Shown here: in pieces, positions 26,553 through 34,198 of the stretch | Layout of the letters: each line of letters starts with the position of its first letter | Position numbering within the stretch: the stretch's first letter is position 1 | From: UBA6522 sp965204155 | GTDB taxonomy: Bacteria; Pseudomonadota; Gammaproteobacteria; Steroidobacterales; Rariloculaceae | Direction: 5' to 3' | Length of the DNA stretch: 64,000 bases | Assembly: GCA_965204155.1 (NCBI GenBank) | Contig: OZ241971.1 | Span: forward strand, 2,232,001 to 2,296,000 | Program-made: the position numbers and the translations under genes | Notes under the pieces: model-generated | The model's input: only the letters and a program-made list of their open reading frames with translations | What the model was told of the DNA's origin: nothing | The model's database searches: none

Positions 26553-29500
26553 CTACTCCGGCATCGGCAACGGTTCCCGCAGAATCTCCTCGCCCTGCGC
26601 ATTCCGGATCGCCACCTCGCGGGCCGGTGTTGCCGGGACCGGCATACGGGCCGCCCAGCTTGCCTCGTTGCCTTCACTCAGCAGGTGGACGGACAGCGGC
26701 TCCCGGTAGAGTTCCCCGCCGTCCGCGTCGAACAGGATCAGGGTATAAGGGCCGTTCGGGTCAGGTGCCCGAGGCCCCCGGCCTGTACTCCGGGCGTGCG
26801 AGAGGCTCCATGTCCCGGACGAATCGATCCGTCCTGAAAGTGCGAGTCCGCCGCCGGTGCCCGCGTCCGGAATCGGCCGCGTCGCCGTTGGCGAAGACTG
26901 GCCGGCAGCCTGGTTGGCTGACCTGAATGTTTGCTGCGTTCCATTGCCCCACAGCGTCAGCGGTTGCGCTCTGCCCGTGCCCGTCGCCAGGTGCGACCGC
27001 AGACGGTAGTCCAGCGCCTTCCGATAGTGATAGTCCGATACGAACTTGTGTCTGGCGCAATAGGACATCAGGTCCGCGTAGTCTTCTTCGTCGCCCGAGA
27101 CGATGCGCCGCCAGCGCGCCTCCCAACCGTCGTGCGGCCCCAGACCGCCGTCGAGGTAGGGATAGCCGGAGTCGGGACGTACCGCATCGCACCCGGGCGT
27201 GTGGCGCAAGCCGAGGTTGTGCCCGATCTCGTGCGCGATGACGTGGTGGATGGAATGGGTGCTCACGGCGACGTTCCCGGACAGTTCCGCGATGCCGCCG
27301 GTACCGGAAAAGCGGGAAATCGTGCCCGGCCATGGCCAGGTGAACACGCCGTGGTAGTACTCGCCCCGGTCCGCCTCCGCGTTCCAGACGGCGAGTATCT
27401 CCTGCAGGAGATCCTGTACGGTGGCCGCATCCGTCTGGATCGGGGACGCGACTCTCGCCCGGTAATCGTCCGCAATGGGCAAGTACTCCCTGACACCGGC
27501 CATCAGGGATTCGGCATCGACATCCGGCGGGTCGTCGCCCCGGGTGAACAGGGGGATGAACGTCACGTTCAGTGGCGTGAAGGCCGCGCCGTACAGAACG
27601 ATCGGCTCGCCCGCGTTGTCGTCCTCGTTCGTCTCCGCAAGGTCGTCGCCGGGATCGATGACGTGAACAAGCCGATTGCCGGCCTGGTACAGGCGGCCGG
27701 GCAGTTCGAATACGTATTCGGTGCGCCACCGGCCCGAACCGGTTGAAACGGTGGTCGGCGGAGCGGCTTGCGGGAGGCGTTCGGAAAGCACGTTGTTCCG
27801 GCTGTCCAGCACGCGCGTGATCACCGGGGGCGGCGCGGCGACTTCGTGATCGATTCGCACGGCCAGCGCCGCCCAGCGGCCGAGCACGGGCCGCTGTCGC
27901 TGCACCGGGTTGCCCTGCCAGTCCCACTCCCATACCAGCGGGCCCTGGTAGTACGCAACCGAGTGGTGCGACGCGTTGCCGTTGTCCGCGGCACTGCCCG
28001 ACCACAACGGACCCGAAGCCCGGTCCGGGGGAGGCCCGAACCCGCGAATCGCATTGCCGCCGTAGCGCACCATGAACTCGCGGCGCACGATGCGGTCCCA
28101 CAGGGCCCGGGGCACGTCGCCCGTCAAACGATTGGACCGCACGTCCAGTTCGCTCAAATCGGCCAGATTTGCGAATTCCGGGGGAATGGTTCCGATCAGG
28201 CGATTTCCGGACAGGTCCAGGGTTTTCAGGCTGGCCAGATCCCCCAGTTCCCAGGGAATCGTCCAGGACAGCTCGTTGCGGGCGAGGTCGAGCGCCGCCA
28301 GTTCGGTCAGCAGGCCGAAGTCCGGCGGGATGGACCCTGTCAGCCCGCCGGGCTCATCCGCGGTTCCCGGCAAGCGAATCGCGGTGACGCGCCCGCCGGA
28401 TACTTCGATCCCGCTCCAGGAGCCGATGAGCGTCTGTTGGCCCATACCCCATTGCCGCAGGACATGGTTTTCGGGGAGCGCCTCCATCTGGGCCCGATGA
28501 TTGGCGAACGCCACCAGGACCCGGCAATCGCGCACCAGTCCGGGATTGCCGTTGGGGTCTTCGACGAAGGTGCCGTCCATGCACCTCGCGAGTTTGCGCG
28601 CCGTATCCGGGTCGCGGTCGCAGCGGTCGCCCACGCCGTCGCCGTCCGCATCGTCCGGGCTGCCCACGCACGGCTCAAGAAACTCCGGACGTGCCGCGCC
28701 GGCGGAGAGGTTGGTCAGGTGCCCGGCCGGGTCTTCCACCAGGCTCATGACCCGGATTTCCCGGTCGGCTCGCACGGCCAGCCGCCAGGCGCCTTCCCCG
28801 ACGCCGAGGCGCCCGTTCAGGCCCGCGGCTCCCTGTTCCAGGGACGCGGCGCTGACGGAGGCCGATGCGGCGGCCGGCACGGTGAAGTCCACCGTTCCCT
28901 CCGGCGCTGCATCGCCCGCGTCGTCCCACGCCTGGACGAGGACCTGCGCGGGGGCGTCGGAGCGATTGATCAGCCGCAACCGGCTCGTCCGCTCCGTGTC
29001 GCCGGCGGGCTCGAAGAACGGCACGTGATGGTGCCGGTTGCCCGCGGCCGCCGCGTTGTGGGCGGCGGTGACGACGCCGTCGTGCGAGCGGGCGTAGGCG
29101 AACACGTCCAGGTTCAGTTCGCTCTCCAGCACCAGCCGCCAGTTGCCCTCGCCGCTGCCGAGCCCGATCGGCAGGCCCTTGTTGGCGTTACCGGTTTCCA
29201 GGTCGTTGGAACTCAGCGTGACCGTCCGTGAGCCGCCGATGTTCAGCGTGACCGGGCCGGCAGAGTGACCGGCATCGTCGACCGCGCGCATGCGCACTTC
29301 GCCCGCCGCCGATCGATTGGTGATGCGCAGTTGTCCCTCGTGCAGGGCGTTGCCGGCGGGCAGGAACAGCAGGATGGCGTCTTCGGGCGCCCGTGCCGCG
29401 GACAGGTTGGCGAGCGGGCCCGAGGCCGCGTCCAGCAGGGACATTGCCTCGATGGCCGCATCCGTGAAGATCAGCAACTGCCAGTCGCCCGTGCCCTGGC

Positions 29501-30185
29501 CGAGCCGCCCGGCCAGTCCGGTTGCGCCGTTTTCCAGCTCGCGGGCGTCGAGCGTGCGCGATGCGCCGGCCGCCAGCACGAAAGCGACCTGTCCCGGAGC
29601 GAGCAGATTGTTGTCGTCGATGCCGAAGACGGCGATTTCCGCCTCGGCATCGGTGGAATTGATCAGGCGCACCGCGCTGCCGTTCGGGAGGCCGATGTCC
29701 GGCGCCAGCAGCGTGACCCGGTGGTAGAACGAGCGGCGCGGCACCACGCCGTGGAGGCTGTCCACGAAGCCGTCCGCCGTGCGCACATAGGCCAGCGGCT
29801 CGATCTCCAGCGGCGTGTCCAGCTCGATCCGCCAGTCGCCCCGGCCGCCTCCGATGCCCGTGGCGATCCCCAGCGCCCCGTTGCCCCGTTCCAGGTCCGT
29901 GGAAGTGAACCGGATTGCCTGACGGGCGCCCATCTCAAGCGAGACCGGCCCGAAGGCAAGCCCCGAATCGTCGATCGCCGTGACCGCCACCCGGCCGGAT
30001 TCATCGGAGTGGTTGACGATGCGGACCACCCCTTCGCGCAGGGCATCGGATGCGGACGGCAGCAAGGGAAGGCGGTAGGTTTCCGCCGAGGCAAGGAGCG
30101 GCGCGAACAGCAATGGTATCGCCAGCGCGCAGACGCCGGCGACCGCGCTACCGGCTGTGGACGGGCGACCTGGATTCCTGCTCAT
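26553..30185 (-). CDS. Exported metzincin-type metalloprotease with LRRs and beta modules
   Basis: A 1210-residue exported protein (start ATG 30185; signal peptide ends near ASAETYRLPLL). Residues 33-520 contain four copies of the same beta-rich module seen in the flanking genes (for example VVRIVNHSDESGRVAVTAIDD). A calcium-type Asp repeat (DADGDGVGDRCDRDPD) and leucine-rich repeats of the LSGNRLIGTIPPEFANL type follow. The zinc-protease motif HEIGHNLGLRH is at about 985-995, with a Met-turn LMSYC about 50 residues later, so catalysis should be intact. The C-terminal 150 residues are beta-rich. Substrate unknown; LRRs and repeats suggest a protein or surface target. Confidence 0.8.
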   Translation of the reverse strand: MSRNPGRPSTAGSAVAGVCALAIPLLFAPLLASAETYRLPLLPSASDALREGVVRIVNHSDESGRVAVTAIDDSGLAFGPVSLEMGARQAIRFTSTDLERGNGALGIATGIGGGRGDWRIELDTPLEIEPLAYVRTADGFVDSLHGVVPRRSFYHRVTLLAPDIGLPNGSAVRLINSTDAEAEIAVFGIDDNNLLAPGQVAFVLAAGASRTLDARELENGATGLAGRLGQGTGDWQLLIFTDAAIEAMSLLDAASGPLANLSAARAPEDAILLFLPAGNALHEGQLRITNRSAAGEVRMRAVDDAGHSAGPVTLNIGGSRTVTLSSNDLETGNANKGLPIGLGSGEGNWRLVLESELNLDVFAYARSHDGVVTAAHNAAAAGNRHHHVPFFEPAGDTERTSRLRLINRSDAPAQVLVQAWDDAGDAAPEGTVDFTVPAAASASVSAASLEQGAAGLNGRLGVGEGAWRLAVRADREIRVMSLVEDPAGHLTNLSAGAARPEFLEPCVGSPDDADGDGVGDRCDRDPDTARKLARCMDGTFVEDPNGNPGLVRDCRVLVAFANHRAQMEALPENHVLRQWGMGQQTLIGSWSGIEVSGGRVTAIRLPGTADEPGGLTGSIPPDFGLLTELAALDLARNELSWTIPWELGDLASLKTLDLSGNRLIGTIPPEFANLADLSELDVRSNRLTGDVPRALWDRIVRREFMVRYGGNAIRGFGPPPDRASGPLWSGSAADNGNASHHSVAYYQGPLVWEWDWQGNPVQRQRPVLGRWAALAVRIDHEVAAPPPVITRVLDSRNNVLSERLPQAAPPTTVSTGSGRWRTEYVFELPGRLYQAGNRLVHVIDPGDDLAETNEDDNAGEPIVLYGAAFTPLNVTFIPLFTRGDDPPDVDAESLMAGVREYLPIADDYRARVASPIQTDAATVQDLLQEILAVWNAEADRGEYYHGVFTWPWPGTISRFSGTGGIAELSGNVAVSTHSIHHVIAHEIGHNLGLRHTPGCDAVRPDSGYPYLDGGLGPHDGWEARWRRIVSGDEEDYADLMSYCARHKFVSDYHYRKALDYRLRSHLATGTGRAQPLTLWGNGTQQTFRSANQAAGQSSPTATRPIPDAGTGGGLALSGRIDSSGTWSLSHARSTGRGPRAPDPNGPYTLILFDADGGELYREPLSVHLLSEGNEASWAARMPVPATPAREVAIRNAQGEEILREPLPMPE

Positions 30186-30377
30186 TGACAAGTCTGCGGT
30201 TCCCCTGGCGAATCCGCGCGGCACTGGACGGAACCTTATCCGCATCCGGTTGATCCAACAACACAACAGGCGGAACTGGGAACCGAAATCTTGAAATCAC
30301 GGACACTACTTGACGCTGCGGTCTTGACACTCACCCGCATGATCGCTAGAAACGACATCGCGCCCGCACGGACTGCC

Positions 30378-31613
30378 ATGCCCGGAAACATCCATTCGCT
30401 TGCCGTACCGCTGATTGCCCTCTGGGCAGGCACCCTCATCCCGTGCACCGCCGTCGCCGAGGACTTCTCGTGGCAGGTGGCAGGCCGGTACGAGGACATG
30501 GATGCGGCGGGCAACGTGGAAACCAGCCTCTCTTCGTTGCGTGCCACCTGGTACCCCTCCGCGGTGGACGACCAGGCCGGCCCCTACGAGCTGGCGCCGT
30601 TTCTGAACCGCAGCAGCTACGTGGCGGTCGGCAGTTCGCGCGCGAAACTGCGGCAACAATGGTTTCCGTCCCTGGCGAGGGGCGCGATTGGCAGCAACAG
30701 TACGCTGCCGGATGACTTGTTCTTCGAAGGGACTCCGGCGTTGATCGGCTTCCCTGCGGAATCGGGCATCGACTCCTCGGAGTACGCCGTGGACGGTCGC
30801 TACGTGTGGCCCGCCACGGGCTGGTATGCCGGCGCGCGCGCCAGCCGGAGCGATGCCTACATGTCGCCGGAAGTGCCGTTTGCGCAGACCAACCTGGATC
30901 ACGAGGGCGCCGGCGTATTTGCCGGCCGATACTTCGGGCCGCGCACCACCCTGGAACTGGATCTGGAATCCGACACCTTGAGCGAGGAAACGCGGACGAC
31001 GCCTTTCGGCGGCATCGATGTATTCGGCGTGCCCGGCGTGCCCGGCGTGCCCGGTGTGCCGGTCGTGCCGGGGATTCCCGTTCAGCCCGGGATACCCGAA
31101 CTCGTATCGTTCGACCTGCAAACGGGAAGCGATACCGAGACGGACAGCGCACGGCTGTCGGTCCGCCACGTGGGCCAGTTGGGCGACATGACGTTTGCGC
31201 TCTCGGCAAGCGTTCGGTCCAGCCGTTCGGAGACGCGCCTGTACTTTCCGGGGCTCCCGGGTTTCTTCACCGGAGTCGACCCCGTCAATCCACCGGACCG
31301 GGGCTTCGTCGCCATCGGTCCCGGCTTCCCGCCCTTCGTGCCCATGGAAGTACTCGAGTCCGAGCGCGAGCGCCAGGTCAGCCTTTCCGGCGCACTGTTT
31401 CCGACCCCGGCCCTGGGCGTGCGTCTGACGCTTTCCACCGCCGACCGCGATACCTTCGGGCCCAGCGACCGGGTGGGCCTGTCGGCGAACTGGTTCTTCC
31501 TTCGAAACGCCGCCGTTGCGGTCGAATTGACGCGGGAAGACTCCGGCCGCCGGTTCCGGGACGGTTTTCCCGACGCAGACTCGGTCGGCGTGCGGCTGCT
31601 GGGGCGGTTCTAG
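30378..31613 (+). CDS. Outer-membrane beta-barrel protein with collagen-like insert
   Basis: A 411-residue exported protein (signal peptide ending near AVAED) rich in alternating polar and hydrophobic strands, ending in LLGRF with a terminal Phe as in outer-membrane barrels. Residues near 215-240 hold a Gly-Val-Pro run (GVPGVPGVPGVPVVPGIP) encoded by near-identical GGCGTGCCC units. I place it among putative porin-like barrels without a named family. The ATG at 30378 is preferred; ATG 30339 and TTG 30291 would lengthen it before the signal. Six bases separate it from the next gene, so both are probably one transcript. Confidence 0.6.
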   Translation: MPGNIHSLAVPLIALWAGTLIPCTAVAEDFSWQVAGRYEDMDAAGNVETSLSSLRATWYPSAVDDQAGPYELAPFLNRSSYVAVGSSRAKLRQQWFPSLARGAIGSNSTLPDDLFFEGTPALIGFPAESGIDSSEYAVDGRYVWPATGWYAGARASRSDAYMSPEVPFAQTNLDHEGAGVFAGRYFGPRTTLELDLESDTLSEETRTTPFGGIDVFGVPGVPGVPGVPVVPGIPVQPGIPELVSFDLQTGSDTETDSARLSVRHVGQLGDMTFALSASVRSSRSETRLYFPGLPGFFTGVDPVNPPDRGFVAIGPGFPPFVPMEVLESERERQVSLSGALFPTPALGVRLTLSTADRDTFGPSDRVGLSANWFFLRNAAVAVELTREDSGRRFRDGFPDADSVGVRLLGRF

Positions 31614-31619
31614 CAGCCC

Positions 31620-33659
31620 ATGCTCAAACCGGCAGTCACAACCATGGCGGCGCTGCTGCTTCATGTCCTCGCAGCCGCCGCAGCGCACGCACAGGACGAG
31701 ACCGCGACCTACACCATGACCTTCGAGGGGCTGTGGACGGTGGACGACATCACCGACGCCGCCATGCCGGGCGGTGCGCACTTCACCCAGGTCATCGGCG
31801 CCACGCACAATTCCGGCACGGTCATCTGGGCGGCCGGCGGCATGGCCGGCGACGGGGTCGAGGATGTCGCCGAACTGGGCGTCGTGAACGCCCTGGTACG
31901 CGAGATCGGTCAGGATTCCGACGCCGACGTCGTGGTCAGGGCGGGGACTTCGTTCAATGCGCCGACTCAGACGGTTTCCGGCACCTTCACCGCGACGGCA
32001 AGCCATCCCCTGGTCTCGGTCCTGTCCATGGTCGCCCCCTCACCGGACTGGTTCGTGGGCGTCTCCAACCTGAGCCTGTACGACAACGGCTGGCGCAACC
32101 GGGTCGTCGACCTCTATCCCTACGACGCCGGCACCGAGCAGGGTTCCGGCTGGTCGCTGAGCAATGCGGCCACGGTTCCGCAGGGCGTCATTACCAGCAT
32201 CCGCAACACGGGCCGGTTCCTCGACAACCCCATCGCCAGGCTCAGCTTTACCAGCGAGCAGGCCACAGACGGGGACGAGGCCGCGGACGAGGACGCCGAT
32301 TCTCCCGGGACGCATTCGGCGGACTACACGGTGCCGCTGCTGCTCCCGCCGGGCACGTCGGGCGGGCCGCAGGGGATGCTGCGTATCCTCAATGGCACGG
32401 ACGAATCCGGCACGGTGGAGATCTACGCCGTGGACGATGCCGGTACCCGCACCGGTCCGGCCACCTTCACGTTGAACGCCTCGGCGGCGGCGGAGTTCAC
32501 GGCCACGGACCTGCAGTCCGGCAACGTCTCGCTGGGGCTCACCGGCGGTATCGGCGCGGACGTGGGCGACGCGCGCCTGCTGATCGACACGGACCTTGAA
32601 ATCGTGCCCCTGGCCTTCGTTCGCGCCGCGGACGGCACACTCAGCGCGATGCACGACACGGTCCGTGCGGCGTCGATGGACGGTTCGGGGCAGTACGCCT
32701 ACGAAGTACCGGTCTTCAGCCCGTCCACCGAGATGGTCCAGGTCAGCAGGCTGCGGTTGATCAACCCGGGCGACGAGTCGGCCGCGGTGACGATCGGCGG
32801 CCGCGACGACGGCGGCGAGGAGGCCACCGGCGGGGACGTCACGCTGACGCTGGCGGCCGGCGGTGCAATGACCCTGACGGCGCAGCAGCTCGAGGCCGGC
32901 GACGGCGACATCACGGGCCGGCTGGGCGCCGGCACCGGCAGGTGGCGGTTGCGGGTGTCGTCGGATCAGCCGCTGCAGGTCGTGAACATCGCCGCCTCCA
33001 CCGCCGGCTACTGGAACAACCTGTCAACGACCGCGGCGGCCGGCGCGGCCCCGGCGGACCAGGCGGCGCTGAACGGGCGCTTCGTCGGCGAGAGCGTGGT
33101 CTACGAGACGAACAACGGGCGGTTCACGCTCAACGCCCTGGACGGCGACCGGTTCACGGAGACCGGCGAGAACGACGGCGTCACGATGACCAGCATGGGC
33201 GGTTACAGCTACGAGGCGATCGGGCCCGACGCGGGCCGGCTGACGCTGACGTACGACGGCGGCGTCGAATGCCGGGCCAGCTTCTACTTCGCGTCCCGGA
33301 CGGGCGGCTGGTTCGCCTCGCACTGCACCGGCGGCGACGACCCCGACGGGTTCCGGCTGGGAGGCAGCTGGTCGATCGTGGACCCCGCGGACCCCGTGGA
33401 CCCCGGCGGCATGCCGCAGGGTTCCCCCGGCGACTGCTACCCGGGTCTGCTGGTGGGCATCGGGGAGAACTGCACCTACCCAGGCACGACGGACGAGTTC
33501 AGCGTCAATGTCCGGGGCCGCGGATCGTTCCTGGACCGCCTGGCCGGCATCCGCATCCGGATAAACAACGAGACCATCAACGGCCGCGTCTACGACTTCG
33601 AAGCCTCGCACCAGGGCGACGGCGTGTGGCGGATCGACCGGGTGGCCGGCAGGACCTGA
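31620..33659 (+). CDS. Exported Spondin_N-domain protein with shared beta modules
   Basis: A 679-residue exported protein (signal peptide ending AHAQ). Residues about 28-215 match the Spondin_N domain pattern: YTMTFEGLWTVDDIT, HFTQVIGATHNSGTVIW, GMAGDGVEDVAELG. The rest repeats the architecture of the gene at 24477: two beta modules (LRILNGTDESGTVEIYAVDD, then RLRLINPGDESAAV), a Cys-containing middle domain and a final module with GLLVGIGENCTYPG and VYDFEASHQGDGVWRIDRVAGRT split by a few variable residues. Bacterial Spondin_N proteins are exported, but roles are unknown. It probably shares a transcript with the barrel gene before it. Confidence 0.78.
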   Translation: MLKPAVTTMAALLLHVLAAAAAHAQDETATYTMTFEGLWTVDDITDAAMPGGAHFTQVIGATHNSGTVIWAAGGMAGDGVEDVAELGVVNALVREIGQDSDADVVVRAGTSFNAPTQTVSGTFTATASHPLVSVLSMVAPSPDWFVGVSNLSLYDNGWRNRVVDLYPYDAGTEQGSGWSLSNAATVPQGVITSIRNTGRFLDNPIARLSFTSEQATDGDEAADEDADSPGTHSADYTVPLLLPPGTSGGPQGMLRILNGTDESGTVEIYAVDDAGTRTGPATFTLNASAAAEFTATDLQSGNVSLGLTGGIGADVGDARLLIDTDLEIVPLAFVRAADGTLSAMHDTVRAASMDGSGQYAYEVPVFSPSTEMVQVSRLRLINPGDESAAVTIGGRDDGGEEATGGDVTLTLAAGGAMTLTAQQLEAGDGDITGRLGAGTGRWRLRVSSDQPLQVVNIAASTAGYWNNLSTTAAAGAAPADQAALNGRFVGESVVYETNNGRFTLNALDGDRFTETGENDGVTMTSMGGYSYEAIGPDAGRLTLTYDGGVECRASFYFASRTGGWFASHCTGGDDPDGFRLGGSWSIVDPADPVDPGGMPQGSPGDCYPGLLVGIGENCTYPGTTDEFSVNVRGRGSFLDRLAGIRIRINNETINGRVYDFEASHQGDGVWRIDRVAGRT

Positions 33660-33678
33660 CCGCACTTGTAGCGGGCGG

Positions 33679-34047
33679 TCAAGAACTTTGAATTGACATA
33701 TCTACGAGTATGTCCGTGTAGGGTACAGAGGGTTGTTGTTTCCCTTTTACGCCGGCCTTCATCCTGACCAGGCCGTAGTGTTCCATCTTCTTGAGCGTAC
33801 GTGTCAGATTCGATTGTGAACGCTGGGACAACTTTGCCAACTGGGAAATACTCTCCGGCTCCTCTTGTGCAATGAGCGCGAGCAGTTCACGGTTTTGGTC
33901 AGACAACACCTGGGCCAGCGAAGCCATCGAGTTGAACCATATCTTCGGCTCCCCTCGTTTCCGTTTGTGTTTGCCGGTAGCGACCACACGCGCATACGCC
34001 TGAAATTCCTTCAACGGCATTATTCCCACTTTGATCTGCCTCGTCAT
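33679..34047 (-). CDS. MarR/HVO_A0114-like DNA-binding protein
   Basis: A 122-residue protein with a winged helix-turn-helix (about residues 52-108; SISQLAKLSQRSQSNLTRTLKKM) of the MarR-like HVO_A0114 group. In many genomes such a protein is encoded directly after a small DUF6516 protein as a toxin-antitoxin-like pair. Here only a C-terminal remnant of that partner is left upstream. The region is much richer in A and T than its neighbours, a sign of transfer. It converges on the Spondin_N gene with 19 bp between. Confidence 0.75.
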   Translation of the reverse strand: MTRQIKVGIMPLKEFQAYARVVATGKHKRKRGEPKIWFNSMASLAQVLSDQNRELLALIAQEEPESISQLAKLSQRSQSNLTRTLKKMEHYGLVRMKAGVKGKQQPSVPYTDILVDMSIQSS

Positions 34048-34144
34048 TTCAATCCTCGTTTCTTTAACGCCGCGATGACTCCTTTGTCAAAGTCAGCCAG
34101 GAGCGTTTCCGCGTCTACAAACTCGTACGGGTAGATTCGTCCTT
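34044..34144 (-). pseudogene. C-terminal remnant of a DUF6516-like toxin partner
   Basis: Immediately upstream of and overlapping the HTH gene start, one frame reads IYPYEFVDAETLLADF and ends ALKKRGLK at a TGA that overlaps the HTH gene's ATG, the expected coupling for this pair. A TAA lies in the same frame 3 codons before IYPYEF and no upstream start exists. Only about 30 codons survive of a protein usually over 80 residues. The call depends on recalling the DUF6516 C-terminal pattern. Confidence 0.5.
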
Positions 34145-34150
34145 AGCAAG

Positions 34151-34171
34151 ATATATCATCCATTGATATAT
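34151..34171. promoter_or_regulatory. Operator-like inverted repeat
   Basis: ATATATCA and TGATATAT form perfect 8-bp arms around a 5-bp spacer, just upstream of the decayed toxin remnant. The size and spacing suit a dimeric HTH protein, perhaps the one encoded at 33679. Binding is inferred only. Confidence 0.4.
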
Positions 34172-34198
34172 GTTTTAATCAGAAAATCCGGCCTCCGG

